From contig NZ_CP033433.1 in the NCBI RefSeq assembly GCF_003713065.1, forward strand, positions 2,019,001 through 2,083,000: a stretch of 64,000 nt of DNA, in the 5' to 3' direction. The notes beneath the pieces are model-generated. The model was not told where the DNA came from, made no database searches, and saw nothing but the letters and a program-made list of their open reading frames with translations. Source of the DNA: Cohnella candidum (GTDB taxonomy: Bacteria > Bacillota > Bacilli > Paenibacillales > Paenibacillaceae). The position numbers and the translations under genes are program-made. Below, in pieces: positions 1 to 7,971 of the stretch (its first letter is position 1; each line of letters starts with the position of its first letter).

Positions 1-771
1 GCTTTGGGTCGGGAGCGCCTTGGTGACGCCTTCCCCGTCGAAAATATCGTTGATTTTCCCGACCGCAACCACGTCGCGGCCCGCGTCCTTCAGCGCGTTC
101 AGCACCGTCGGCATCGGCGGCTTCACCGCGTAATCGTGGCGGTTCGGCGTCCGTTTGAACGCGCCGGGCTGCCCGACGTAAGGCCTTGCGATGACGCGGC
201 CGACGGAAAACTCGTCCTTCATCGTCAGCCGGCGCGCGATCCGGCAAGCCGCGTACAGCTCCTCCAGCGGAATGATCTCCTCATGCGCCGCGAGCTGGAA
301 CACGCTGTCCGCCGAAGTGTAGACGATCCAGGCGCCGGTTCTCATCTGCTCTTCCCCGAGCTCGTCCAAAATTTCCGTGCCGGAAGCGGGTTTGTTGCCG
401 ATGACGCGGCGGCCGGTCTCTTGCTCGAACGCTTCGATCAGCTCGGCAGGGAATCCGTCCGGGAACGTGCGGAACGGCGTTTCGATGTGCAGTCCCATCA
501 GCTCCCAATGCCCGGTCATCGTGTCTTTGCCCGCGGAAACCTCCGCCATTTTGCCGTAATAGGCCGAAGGCGAAGCTTCCTTCTCCCAATCCGAGATCGG
601 CGCGATGTTGGCGAGACCCAGCTTCCGCATGTTCGGCAGCTGCGTGCCGCGCACGGTCTGCGCGATATGCCCAAGCGTATGCGCGCCTTTATCCCCGTAT
701 TCCGGGGCGTCCGGCAGTTCGCCGATGCCTACGCTGTCCAGCACGATCACGGCGATTCTTTCGAATGTCAT
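1..771 (-). CDS. deoB: Phosphopentomutase, N-terminal part (gene runs off left edge)
   Basis: This is the first 257 residues of phosphopentomutase, which interconverts ribose/deoxyribose 1-phosphate and 5-phosphate in nucleoside salvage. The start reads [18 protein letters not shown], the alkaline-phosphatase-superfamily metal-binding start with Asp in [13 protein letters not shown]. Further in are [10 protein letters not shown], the family motif [12 protein letters not shown] and [12 protein letters not shown]. The ATG at 771 opens the conserved N-terminus. The C-terminal third lies outside the window. In Bacillales deoB follows xerD in the same direction, as here (46-bp gap), so co-transcription with xerD is likely. 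Confidence 0.97.
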   Translation of the reverse strand, partial: MTFERIAVIVLDSVGIGELPDAPEYGDKGAHTLGHIAQTVRGTQLPNMRKLGLANIAPISDWEKEASPSAYYGKMAEVSAGKDTMTGHWELMGLHIETPFRTFPDGFPAELIEAFEQETGRRVIGNKPASGTEILDELGEEQMRTGAWIVYTSADSVFQLAAHEEIIPLEELYAACRIARRLTMKDEFSVGRVIARPYVGQPGAFKRTPNRHDYAVKPPMPTVLNALKDAGRDVVAVGKINDIFDGEGVTKALPTQS

Positions 772-817
772 GGTGTGTCCTCCTCATCGTCCCGCCGGGC
801 GGCGGCGGGCTTTCCCT

Positions 818-1711
818 CTAACGGGCGCGCGGGTGGGCGCGGTCGTATTCTTCTTTGACCCTGGCCCTGGCGGCCGTCTGATACATCTGGGTCGTCTGGG
901 GACTGGCGTGGCCGAGCATTTCCTGAACGGCCCGCACGTCCGCGCCGTTCTCCAGCAGATGCACGGCAAACGAATGCCTCAGCGTGTGAGGGGTCAGCTC
1001 ATCAGGAATGCCGGCCGCCCGGGCGTATTTCTTGATGATTTTCCAGAAGCCTTGCCGGGTCATGCGAGTACCGAGATGGTTCGGAAACAATGCGTCCGCG
1101 GGCTTGTCCGCCCGGATCAAAGCGGGTCGGCCTTCCTCCAGGTAACGCTTCAGCGAGCGGGCCGCGATGCCTCCGATCGGGACCATCCGTTCCCGGCTGC
1201 CCGGACCGGAGCAATGAATGAAGCCCATGTCGATCCGGACATGGGAGACGTCCATCGCCATCAGCTCGGACACCCGCATGCCCGTCGCGTACAGAAGCTC
1301 CAGCATGGCCTTGTCCCGCAGCCCTTGAACGGTTTGTTCATCCGGCGCGTCCAACAGTTTGCCGATTTCCTCCGACGCTAGCGTCCGCGGCTCCTTGCTT
1401 GCCGGTCTCGGAGCTTCCACCTGCAGCGTCGGATCGCGCTCCAGCACCCGCTCGATGACCCCGTAACGGCATAACCCGCGGATGGAGACGAGCCGTCTGG
1501 CGATCGTAGCCGAAGATTTGCCTTCCTGGCGCATTCGATGCATGTATGCCTGCAAATGTTTCGGTTGCAGCGCGCCCGGCGTCGTCACGCCCATCTCTTC
1601 CAATGCTTTCGCGAAATCCGCCAAATCCCTGCCGTAGCTGACGCGGGTGCTCTCCGATACGGCGCGGTCCTCCGCCAACCGGTCCTTGAAGTCTTGGATC
1701 CATTTCAGCAT
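818..1711 (-). CDS. xerD: Tyrosine recombinase XerD (RipX)
   Basis: A 297-residue tyrosine recombinase of the XerC/XerD type, which resolves chromosome dimers at dif with its partner. It has an N-terminal SAM-like DNA-binding domain (about 1-100) and a C-terminal catalytic domain. Visible catalytic residues are Arg146 (TGMRVSEL), His242 and Arg245 (HTLRHSF), His268 (MLGHAS) and Tyr277 (TTQMYQT). The usual lysine of the beta-hairpin GKG motif is not seen: residues 169-171 read GPG. The ATG at 1711 is preferred over an in-frame start further upstream because GGAGG lies about 10 bases before it. Position between yqzK and deoB, with xerD the better family match than xerC, supports the name. Confidence 0.93.
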   Translation of the reverse strand: MLKWIQDFKDRLAEDRAVSESTRVSYGRDLADFAKALEEMGVTTPGALQPKHLQAYMHRMRQEGKSSATIARRLVSIRGLCRYGVIERVLERDPTLQVEAPRPASKEPRTLASEEIGKLLDAPDEQTVQGLRDKAMLELLYATGMRVSELMAMDVSHVRIDMGFIHCSGPGSRERMVPIGGIAARSLKRYLEEGRPALIRADKPADALFPNHLGTRMTRQGFWKIIKKYARAAGIPDELTPHTLRHSFAVHLLENGADVRAVQEMLGHASPQTTQMYQTAARARVKEEYDRAHPRAR

Positions 1712-1740
1712 GGCTTGCGGAAAACCTCCTTCTCCCTGCT

Positions 1741-1974
1741 CTACTCCCCGTACCAATAGAACAAGCGCAGACGGTCGCCCGGCGATGTTTCCGGGTCGTC
1801 TCCCGTGCCGGAATGGAAAACCTTAGCGGCGCGGCCTTCAGGTTCCTTGTACGGATCCTGAGGCTTCAGCCAGCCGTGGAACCAGCCGAACAGCCCGTGG
1901 ACGACGACCGTCAACACCAGGAAAAACAGCGTGAACTGCAGCCGGCTCCACCATTTGTCGTACGTATCCTTCAT
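1741..1974 (-). CDS. yqzK: YqzK family membrane protein (DUF4227)
   Basis: A 77-residue protein with a short charged N-terminus (MKDTYDKWWSR), one hydrophobic segment at about residues 13-33 (LQFTLFFLVLTVVVHGLFGW) and a polar tail ending in RLRLFYWYGE. This matches the small DUF4227/YqzK family, which sits between fur and xerD in Bacillales. No function is established. It ends 29 bases before the xerD start and is probably co-transcribed with xerD. Confidence 0.82.
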   Translation of the reverse strand: MKDTYDKWWSRLQFTLFFLVLTVVVHGLFGWFHGWLKPQDPYKEPEGRAAKVFHSGTGDDPETSPGDRLRLFYWYGE

Positions 1975-2039
1975 CGCCGATCCCCGCCTTGTCCGTTTTC
2001 TCGATAAACGGTATGTCAGGGAGCGGCGAATGATGCCTT

Positions 2040-3155
2040 TTACCGCGACACCGCCAGCGGGACGTAGTCCGCGCCGATCGCTTCCGCGACCTGCGGATGC
2101 GTGATCGCGCCCGCATGGACGTTGACGCCGAGGGCAAGCGCGGAATCGGCGGCGACGGCCGACTCGAAGCCTTGAGCGGCAAGCTTCATGACATAGTCGA
2201 TCGTGACGTTCGTCAGCGCGAGCGTCGAAGTCCGCGGCACGGCGCCGGGCATGTTCGCGACGGCATAGTGGATGACTCCGTGCTTCTCGTAAACGGGATC
2301 CTCGTGGGTCGTGGCACGGTCGATCGTCTCGATCGAGCCGCCTTGGTCGACGGCGACGTCGACGATGACGGCGCCTTTCTTCATCGTCTTCACCATTTCC
2401 TCCGTGACGAGCCTCGGCGCCCTGGCGCCGGGTACGAGCACGGCTCCGATCAGGAGGTCGGCTTTGCGGACCGCGCTTGCGATGTTATGAGGGTTGCTCA
2501 TGAGCGTCCGCAGGCGGCCTTGGAATACATCGTCGAGATAGCGCATCCGCTCGCCGCTTTTCTCCAGCACGACGACGTCCGCTCCGAGTCCGAGCGCCAT
2601 TTTGGCGGCGTTCGTGCCGACGATGCCCCCGCCGATAATGATGACCTCCGCCGGAGGAACGCCGGGCACGCCGCCAAGCAGGACGCCTCGGCCGCCCTGG
2701 AACGCCTCGAGGTACTTGGCTCCTTCCTGGACGGACATGCGGCCCGCCACTTCGCTCATCGGCGTGAGCAGCGGAAGGCTCCGGTTCGCCAGTTGGATCG
2801 TTTCATAAGCGATCGCCGTCACGTTCGCGGCCGCGAGCGCCTTCGCCAAATCAGGCGCAGCCGCAAGATGCAGGTACGTAAAGAGAATTTGCCCGGAACG
2901 GAAATATCCGAATTCCTCGGCCACGGGCTCCTTCACCTTCACGATCATCTCGGCGCGTTCCCATACCGCTTCCGCGCCGCCGACGATGACCGCTCCCGCG
3001 GCGAAATATTCTTCGTCGAGGAATCCGCTGCCGACGCCCGCCCCGGCCTGCACGACGACCTCATGCCCTTGCTGCCGCAGCATGCCCGCTCCGGCCGGCG
3101 TCAACGCGACGCGGTATTCCTGGTTTTTGATTTCCTTCGGTACTCCAACGATCAC
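2040..3155 (-). CDS. ald: Alanine dehydrogenase
   Basis: A 371-residue NAD-dependent alanine dehydrogenase, which converts L-alanine to pyruvate and ammonia. The N-terminus [20 protein letters not shown] is diagnostic, and the Rossmann motif [12 protein letters not shown] lies near residue 173. The catalytic-domain signature [21 protein letters not shown] and the terminal part [14 protein letters not shown] are also present. Length matches the family (about 370-378). In sporulating bacilli Ald supplies energy from alanine during sporulation. It is separated from its neighbours by 60-70 bases and is probably a single gene. Confidence 0.97.
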   Translation of the reverse strand: MIVGVPKEIKNQEYRVALTPAGAGMLRQQGHEVVVQAGAGVGSGFLDEEYFAAGAVIVGGAEAVWERAEMIVKVKEPVAEEFGYFRSGQILFTYLHLAAAPDLAKALAAANVTAIAYETIQLANRSLPLLTPMSEVAGRMSVQEGAKYLEAFQGGRGVLLGGVPGVPPAEVIIIGGGIVGTNAAKMALGLGADVVVLEKSGERMRYLDDVFQGRLRTLMSNPHNIASAVRKADLLIGAVLVPGARAPRLVTEEMVKTMKKGAVIVDVAVDQGGSIETIDRATTHEDPVYEKHGVIHYAVANMPGAVPRTSTLALTNVTIDYVMKLAAQGFESAVAADSALALGVNVHAGAITHPQVAEAIGADYVPLAVSR

Positions 3156-3223
3156 GGCGAATTCCTCCCGAATGGATCCTTACCCATCGTATGTACGCGT
3201 TCAAAGCACCGGACGTCTTCCGT

Positions 3224-3712
3224 TTACAATAACTCCCGAATCGAAGGCTCGATTTCCGACGGCACGACCCCGGGCTCGAACCGGGTGACGACGTTTCCGT
3301 TCCGGTCGACGAGGAACTTCGTGAAGTTCCATTTGATTTCGTCGTCCGCTCCCTCGGGCTCGCCTTGGAAAGGCGCTTGCTCTTTCAAGTAGCGGTACAA
3401 GGGATGGGCATCCGGTCCGTTGACGACCGTTTTCTCGAACAGCGGGAACGTGACGCCGTAGTTGATTTTGCAAAATTGCTGCACTTCTTCGTTCGTGCCC
3501 GGCTCCTGCGCTCCGAATTGGTTGCACGGAAACCCGAGGATTTCAAGCCCTTGCTCCCGGTAAGTCTCGTACAGCTTCTGAAGCCCCTCGTATTGCGGAG
3601 TCAACCCGCACTGGCTGGCCGTGTTCACGATCAGGAGCACTTTTCCCTTGTAAGGCGTCAAATCCGTCTCCTGCCCGTTCATCCGGCGCGCTTGAAAATC
3701 ATAAATTCCCAT
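3224..3712 (-). CDS. Glutathione peroxidase family thiol peroxidase (copy 1)
   Basis: A 162-residue peroxidase of the glutathione peroxidase fold, which reduces hydroperoxides. The peroxidatic cysteine is Cys35 in [12 protein letters not shown]. The active-site Gln is in FPCNQF (63-66), and Trp/Asn are in [10 protein letters not shown]. Cys81 ([13 protein letters not shown]) is at the resolving-cysteine position of thioredoxin-dependent members, so thioredoxin is the likelier reductant than glutathione (inference). The start overlaps the end of the ohrR-like gene by 14 bases, so the two are one transcription unit. A second paralogue lies divergently at 4303-4779. Confidence 0.93.
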   Translation of the reverse strand: MGIYDFQARRMNGQETDLTPYKGKVLLIVNTASQCGLTPQYEGLQKLYETYREQGLEILGFPCNQFGAQEPGTNEEVQQFCKINYGVTFPLFEKTVVNGPDAHPLYRYLKEQAPFQGEPEGADDEIKWNFTKFLVDRNGNVVTRFEPGVVPSEIEPSIRELL

Positions 3713-4205
3713 CGTTTGTCCCTCCTCGTTCCTCTTCCTCCGGACGATCCGATCCCGGCGGCATTCCCTTGAGCTTCCTCATCGTTTCGACCACCTGCAC
3801 GCGCAAAGCGTCCGCTTCTTCAGCCGAAACTCCCGCGCTGCAAAACAGCCGCTCCGGGATGCACTCCGCTTTCGCTTTAAGGGATTGACCCTGCGGCGTC
3901 AGCTCAATGACGACGATTCTTTCGTCCCTGGGGTCCCTCCGCCGCTCGAGCAGGCCCATTCCCTCCAGCTTTTTCAAAAGCGGGGTCAGCGTGCCGGAAT
4001 CCAAAAACAGCCGCGCCCCCAGCTCTTTGACGCTGATCCCGTCCCGTTCCCAAAGCGCCAGCATCGCGATGTACTGGGTGTAGGTCAGGCCGAGATCCTT
4101 CAGCAGGGGGTGGTACAGCTTCGTCACTTCCTTCGCCAATGAATATAACGCAAAACAGACCTGGTTTTCCAGTTTCAACATCTCTTTATCTTCCACCAAT
4201 GCCAT
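3699..4205 (-). CDS. ohrR: MarR-family peroxide-sensing repressor, OhrR type
   Basis: A 168-residue winged-helix MarR regulator closely resembling OhrR, the organic-hydroperoxide sensor. It carries the sensing cysteine in [10 protein letters not shown] (Cys17, equivalent to Cys15 of B. subtilis OhrR) and the helix-wing region [19 protein letters not shown], then [14 protein letters not shown]. Cys115 and Cys122 follow. The Cys17-Cys122 distance of 105 equals that between the two redox cysteines of 2-Cys OhrR proteins, so a disulfide mechanism is possible. The ATG at 4205 is used, but a TTG six bases in has better spacing from GGAGG. The product probably represses itself, the overlapping peroxidase gene and the divergent one through the palindrome at 4247-4272. 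Confidence 0.9.
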   Translation of the reverse strand: MALVEDKEMLKLENQVCFALYSLAKEVTKLYHPLLKDLGLTYTQYIAMLALWERDGISVKELGARLFLDSGTLTPLLKKLEGMGLLERRRDPRDERIVVIELTPQGQSLKAKAECIPERLFCSAGVSAEEADALRVQVVETMRKLKGMPPGSDRPEEEERGGTNDGNL

Positions 4206-4237
4206 TCCTCCGTTCCTTCACGGCCGGCAGCGCCAAC

Positions 4238-4265
4238 TTGACGCCCTAATTAAATTGTGTACAAT
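4238..4265 (+). promoter_or_regulatory. Putative sigma-A promoter for the second peroxidase gene
   Basis: A -35 box TTGACG (4238-4243) and a -10 box TACAAT (4260-4265) are separated by 16 bases, upstream of the peroxidase gene starting at 4303. The -10 box lies inside the OhrR-type palindrome, which would allow direct steric repression. Confidence 0.55.
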
Positions 4266-4272
4266 TTAATTA
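4247..4272. promoter_or_regulatory. OhrR-type operator palindrome
   Basis: A perfect 12-bp inverted repeat, TAATTAAATTGT and ACAATTTAATTA, flanks a 2-bp centre. It resembles the AT-rich ACAATT/AATTGT operator bound by B. subtilis OhrR. It sits in the 97-bp space between the ohrR-like gene and the divergent peroxidase gene, and overlaps the putative -10 box of the latter, so it can regulate both directions. Confidence 0.85.
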
Positions 4273-4302
4273 TAAACAATTCCTATGAGGGAGGAAACCC
4301 CT

Positions 4303-4779
4303 GTGTCCCTTTACGACATTGAGGTCAAATCAATCCGCGGCGATTCGGTCAAAATGTCCGAATACCGCGGCGACGTGATGCTGATCGTCAACACCGCAAG
4401 CAAGTGCGGATTCGCCCCCCAGTACAAAGATCTGCAGCGGCTTCACGAAACTTACGCGTCCCGGGGCCTTCGCGTTTTAGGCTTTCCGAGCAATCAATTC
4501 GCGCATCAGGAACCGGATGACGAAGCGGCCATCGAGCAGCACTGCCAAATCAACCACGGCGTAACCTTCCCGCTCCATGCGAAAATCGACGTCAAAGGTC
4601 CGGGCGCCCACCCCTTGTACCGGTTGCTCACGAGCGAAGCGCGAGGCTTTCTCGGCACGAAGGCGATCAAATGGAACTTCACCAAATTCCTCGTCGACCG
4701 AAACGGCCGCGTCGTCAAACGCTTCGCGCCGACCGTCACGCCGGATAAAATCGAGCCTTATATCGCCAAATTGCTGTAA
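4303..4779 (+). CDS. Glutathione peroxidase family thiol peroxidase (copy 2)
   Basis: A second glutathione-peroxidase-fold protein, 158 residues from the GTG at 4303. That GTG is chosen because AGGGAGG ends 8 bases before it, and the in-frame ATG at 4285 would overlap this ribosome binding site. The peroxidatic cysteine is Cys35 (NTASKCGFAPQY). The usual FPCNQF motif reads FPSNQF. The resolving-type cysteine is in EQHCQINHGVTFP, and [10 protein letters not shown] closes the active site. It is divergent from ohrR and paralogous to the 3224-3712 gene. It ends at a bidirectional terminator shared with fur. Confidence 0.93.
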   Translation: MSLYDIEVKSIRGDSVKMSEYRGDVMLIVNTASKCGFAPQYKDLQRLHETYASRGLRVLGFPSNQFAHQEPDDEAAIEQHCQINHGVTFPLHAKIDVKGPGAHPLYRLLTSEARGFLGTKAIKWNFTKFLVDRNGRVVKRFAPTVTPDKIEPYIAKLL

Positions 4780-4799
4780 TAAAGATAGTAAACGCAAAA

Positions 4800-4830
4800 A
4801 AAGCGCGTGACCTGAGCGGTCATGCGCTTT
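4800..4830. terminator. Bidirectional intrinsic terminator between peroxidase and fur
   Basis: A hairpin with arms AAAGCGCGTGACC and GGTCATGCGCTTT (one mismatch) and a 5-base loop TGAGC. An A-run lies on the left and a T-rich stretch on the right. It lies between the convergent peroxidase and fur genes and reaches the fur stop codon. Confidence 0.8.
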
Positions 4831-5302
4831 ATTTATCGGTTTCTTCCTTCGTTTCGGACGCCCTGGCCGCGTTGCATTTGGCGCAAATGCCCTGAAAGTC
4901 GAGGCGATGGTCCAGAACGGAAAATCCGTATTCCTTCTCCAGCCGCTCTTCCAACGGAATCAGCCAGTCTTCCATGATCTCGGTCATGGAGCCGCACTGA
5001 ACGCAGATCAGATGGTGATGATGGTGTTTGTTGCTCTCGGTCCGCAGGTCGTAACGCGCGACGCCGTCTCCGAAGTTCATTTTCTCGACGACGTGCATCT
5101 CGCTGAGAAGTTCGAGCGTTCGATAGACGGTGGCAAGTCCGATTTCCGGCGCCTTTTCCTTGACGAGCATGAACACGTCCTCAGCGCTCAGATGGTCTTC
5201 CTCGTTCTCGAGCAATACGCGGACCGTCGCTTCCCGTTGGGGTGTCAGCTTGTAGCCCTGGGATTGAAGCTGCTGTTTCACTTTTTCAATGCGGGCTTCC
5301 AA
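4829..5302 (-). CDS. fur: Ferric uptake regulator
   Basis: A 157-residue Fur-family metalloregulator. It has an N-terminal winged helix with GYKLTPQREATVRVLLENE and the recognition region EIGLATVYRTLELLSEMHVV. A dimerisation/metal domain follows with SNKHHHHHLICVQCG, and a second CxxC in GICAKCNAA supplies the structural zinc site. These features and its place next to spoIIM and yqzK/xerD favour Fur itself over PerR or Zur, which have the same fold. Fur represses iron-uptake genes when iron is sufficient. A strong sigma-A promoter precedes it. Confidence 0.93.
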   Translation of the reverse strand: MEARIEKVKQQLQSQGYKLTPQREATVRVLLENEEDHLSAEDVFMLVKEKAPEIGLATVYRTLELLSEMHVVEKMNFGDGVARYDLRTESNKHHHHHLICVQCGSMTEIMEDWLIPLEERLEKEYGFSVLDHRLDFQGICAKCNAARASETKEETDK

Positions 5303-5341
5303 TGCTCTTGTCCCCCTCCGTTACTCGGTACGCATGGTTCC

Positions 5342-5371
5342 ATTATAGGGGGACCCCGTTCGGGAAGTCAA
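5342..5371 (-). promoter_or_regulatory. Sigma-A promoter of fur
   Basis: On the minus strand TTGACT (5371-5366) and TATAAT (5347-5342) are separated by 18 bases. The predicted start site lies about 30 bases before the fur ATG. Confidence 0.7.
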
Positions 5372-5380
5372 ACCGTACTG

Positions 5381-6049
5381 CTAGAATAGAAGCGTGCTGA
5401 TAGACGTTTCCGCCATCGCGGCGTGCGGCGCCACGCGCTCCAGCAGCAGCGGGGATACGTAAGCTTCATAGAGGGAAGCCAGGCACAGCATCGCCAGCAT
5501 CAGGGCCGCCGAAGCGGTGTGCGCCAGAAAGGGAGGCAGCAGCCTTCCTTTGCGGCGGAACAACCTTTCCCGTACGACGAAGTACGCGAACCGGGCGGCC
5601 GAGACGCTCGCGATCATCAGCGCCGGAACGACCAGGGCGTTTTGCGGGGCCACGGCCGCAAGAGAGACGAGCACGCCCTGCCACGCATATTCATGGATGA
5701 GCAGCCCGACGGTGAAACCGATCAGGACGCCCTTCAAAAAATCGAGCACGAGCACGAGCGGAAGTCCGATGACGGAGATGCCCAGCAGCCAAATCAACAC
5801 CAGCCATTTCGCGTAGAAAAGAAAACTGCCGCTGAAAGTCCCGGCCGGATTCGGGGTTTGGGCGTCATGGACGCTTTTCATGTAAAGTCCCAAGTGCTCC
5901 GCCAATTCCTGCTGCTGCGCGAAAGTCAGCGCGTGCACGAGCAGCGCCCCGAATACGGCGCCGACGACGAGCAGCACGCCGACGAACAGATACAGATTCA
6001 CGTTTTCCCTCGCCGACAGGCTCCATAGACGCACGTTCACGGATACCAT
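5381..6049 (-). CDS. spoIIM: Stage II sporulation protein M
   Basis: A 222-residue integral membrane protein with about five hydrophobic segments. These include LYLFVGVLLVVGAVFGALLV near the N-terminus and LVLIWLLGISVIGLPLVLVLDFLKGVLIGF in the middle. It matches SpoIIM, which with SpoIID and SpoIIP drives septal wall hydrolysis and membrane migration in mother-cell engulfment. Its position next to fur is the B. subtilis arrangement. The start is uncertain: ATG at 6049 is used, but GTG at 6040 lies 10 bases after GAGAGGG, and a TTG at 6061 lacks a ribosome binding site. Confidence 0.9.
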   Translation of the reverse strand: MVSVNVRLWSLSARENVNLYLFVGVLLVVGAVFGALLVHALTFAQQQELAEHLGLYMKSVHDAQTPNPAGTFSGSFLFYAKWLVLIWLLGISVIGLPLVLVLDFLKGVLIGFTVGLLIHEYAWQGVLVSLAAVAPQNALVVPALMIASVSAARFAYFVVRERLFRRKGRLLPPFLAHTASAALMLAMLCLASLYEAYVSPLLLERVAPHAAMAETSISTLLF

Positions 6050-6105
6050 TCCCTCTCTCAAAGGCGGTTCGTCTTGTGCTAATGGTTATGTCGGACAAGG
6101 CCCGT

Positions 6106-7302
6106 TTAGAAGGGCGGCGACAGTTTTCCGTACGTGCCGCCGCTTCCGGGCGTAAACGAAAGCTTTCCTTCGCGTGCCGCCAGAATGGCGGAAGCGATCT
6201 TGGCACCCGCCGCGGCGGCGAGTTTCTCTTCCGGCGCCCGGTGCAGCACCTCCATTTCAGTGCCCGCTTCGCGCAGCAGCTTCTCCCGCGTCACCTTTCC
6301 GATCCCCGGAAAGAAGTTCAGCGGTACTTGCGGGAGGTAGGGCGCGCGGCCCTCGGGATGCACCGGTTCCTCTCGGTCGGCCAGCATGTCGATCCGGCCC
6401 GAGACGCCGCGGATCAGCTTCCGGCTGCCGCAGGACGGACAAGCCTCCTCCGCTCCTTCATCGCTTTGGGCGGAGAGCGCTTTGCGGCAAGCCGCGCAGT
6501 AAGTGGTGTGGTACTTGCCGAGTTGGGGGTGCAAGCCGTAGTTCGCGGTGATTTTCCGCCCGGCTTGTCCGCGCAGGGCCATCGCCCATTCGGCGAACGA
6601 AGGCTCTTGCAGGAGCAGCTCGTTGCACTCACGGCCGATCATGCCCGTCGAATGAGCGTCGGAGTTCGTCAGGAACGGATAGCGGGCCAACTCCGTGATC
6701 CGGTCCGCCATGTCGGAATCCGAGCTAAGTCCGAGCTCCACGGCGGCAATACCTTCCGGATCGAGGCGGTCGGCCAGCCGGTCGGCCGAGCAGCCGAGCA
6801 AGCCGCGGTGCGGAGTGAACACGTGGGCGGGTACGAGCAGGCCTCCGCGCGCAAGCAGCTCCGCCTGCAGCTCCCGTGCGGTTACCCGAAGCCGCTGTGA
6901 ACTCAGATTCACGTTCTTCATGCGGGGAGCCATCCAGGCGGTCCACTCTTTCATCGAAGCCAAGTCCGGCAAGTAGCCGAGCAGATGGAAAGGGCCGCCT
7001 CCCTCTTCGCGGACTTCCATCTCGGCGCCGAGCAGGATGACGGTGTCGCGGTAGCGAATGCCGCCGCCATCCGCTTCTTCCATCTCCCCGGTATCCAGGC
7101 AGCGTTCGATATCCGCCTGCACGGCCGGAGAGTGGCAGTCGATGACGCCGATCAACTGGACGCCTTTGCGCTCCGAGGCTTCATGCGCGATCGACCGGAA
7201 CGTCAAATCGCGGCTGGCGCTGATTTTAACGGCAGTGCCGTTGTCCGTCCTACCGATGTGGACGTGCAGGTCGGCGAAGTACGGTTGAAGCGGCTTGTTC
7301 AT
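6106..7302 (-). CDS. Endonuclease Q family PHP nuclease (YqxK)
   Basis: A 398-residue protein combining an N-terminal PHP metallohydrolase domain (DLHVHIGR, IDCHSP, TNSDAHS), a C4 zinc-binding segment (CAACRK then CPSCGSRK) and a C-terminal helix-hairpin-helix-like region (FFPGIGKVTREKLLREAG). This is the architecture of endonuclease Q, which nicks DNA 5' of deaminated bases and abasic sites and is known from Thermococcales and a few bacilli. The ATG at 7302 overlaps the nudF stop by 4 bases (ATGA), so it is translationally coupled to nudF. The biochemical role here is inferred from family membership. Confidence 0.88.
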   Translation of the reverse strand: MNKPLQPYFADLHVHIGRTDNGTAVKISASRDLTFRSIAHEASERKGVQLIGVIDCHSPAVQADIERCLDTGEMEEADGGGIRYRDTVILLGAEMEVREEGGGPFHLLGYLPDLASMKEWTAWMAPRMKNVNLSSQRLRVTARELQAELLARGGLLVPAHVFTPHRGLLGCSADRLADRLDPEGIAAVELGLSSDSDMADRITELARYPFLTNSDAHSTGMIGRECNELLLQEPSFAEWAMALRGQAGRKITANYGLHPQLGKYHTTYCAACRKALSAQSDEGAEEACPSCGSRKLIRGVSGRIDMLADREEPVHPEGRAPYLPQVPLNFFPGIGKVTREKLLREAGTEMEVLHRAPEEKLAAAAGAKIASAILAAREGKLSFTPGSGGTYGKLSPPF

Positions 7303-7877
7303 CCCGGCCAAGATCCCGTCGCGGCATATAGCTGCCAAGCGTACAGGGCCAGAAGCGTCTTGGCGTCGCAAATCCGACCGTCGCGGACATATTGCCAAGC
7401 CTGTTCGAGCGTGATGGCCTCGCAGGTGAGGAACTCCTCCTCGTCGAGATGGACTTCGCCTTTCGTGAGCTCATCCGCGAAGTACAAGTGTACGATTTCC
7501 TCAGCGAACCCGGGCGAAGTGGAGAAGGATTGCATGTGCTTCAGCCGGGACGCACGGAAGCCCGTCTCCTCCTCCAACTCGCGCCCCGCCGCTTCGAGCG
7601 GATCCTCGCCCGGCTCCAGCTTGCCCGCCGGGATTTCCACTTGAACCTTTTCCAGCGGTTTGCGGAACTGCTCAACGACGAGCATCTTGCTCGCCCCCTC
7701 CACGAGCGCCAGCACGGCAACCGCGCCCGGGTGCTTCACGATCTCCCGCGTCGCCGTGCCTCCGTCCGGCAACCTCACCGTATCGACCTGAAGGGAAATC
7801 ATCCGTCCCTGGAAAATAGGCTTCGTTTCAAGCGTTTCTTCATAGAACGGGTGTCTGCCGCCCGTATTTTCGGCCAT
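7299..7877 (-). CDS. nudF: ADP-ribose pyrophosphatase (Nudix)
   Basis: A 192-residue Nudix hydrolase of the ADP-ribose pyrophosphatase type, which splits ADP-ribose to AMP and ribose 5-phosphate. The Nudix box is complete: G in GKLEPGEDPL, then REL and EE in GRELEEETGF. The proline-containing loop SFSTSPGFAEEIVHLYFA downstream is typical of ADP-ribose-specific members. It heads a two-gene unit with the EndoQ-like gene (4-base overlap). Pairing with a repair nuclease suggests a housekeeping operon. Confidence 0.93.
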   Translation of the reverse strand: MAENTGGRHPFYEETLETKPIFQGRMISLQVDTVRLPDGGTATREIVKHPGAVAVLALVEGASKMLVVEQFRKPLEKVQVEIPAGKLEPGEDPLEAAGRELEEETGFRASRLKHMQSFSTSPGFAEEIVHLYFADELTKGEVHLDEEEFLTCEAITLEQAWQYVRDGRICDAKTLLALYAWQLYAATGSWPG

Positions 7878-7892
7878 CCTCGTCTCCTCCTG

Positions 7893-7921
7893 TCATGAAA
7901 AAGCCGTTTGGCTCATAGGTT
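7893..7921 (+). promoter_or_regulatory. Putative sigma-E promoter upstream of the mciZ-like gene
   Basis: TCATGAA (7893-7899) and CATAGGTT (7914-7921) are separated by 14 bases. They resemble the sigma-E -35 (KMATATT) and -10 (CATACAMT) elements, although the -35 match is partial. An inverted repeat AAGCCGTT/AACGGCTT (7901-7908 and 7928-7935) overlaps it. Known mciZ is a sigma-E gene, so the location is right. Confidence 0.4.
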
Positions 7922-7971
7922 CAAATTAACGGCTTGTCCGCACGAATGCAAGCCCGCGAGGAGGAACCGAC

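Noticed and set aside
1993-2011. Terminator between ald and yqzK
   Set aside because: CCGTTT/AAACGG is only a 6-bp stem with no T-run after it in the needed direction.
2097-3392. A 431-codon open frame on the plus strand opposite alanine dehydrogenase
   Set aside because: Same reason: it is the mirror of ald and the peroxidase gene, with no ribosome binding site or recognisable motif.
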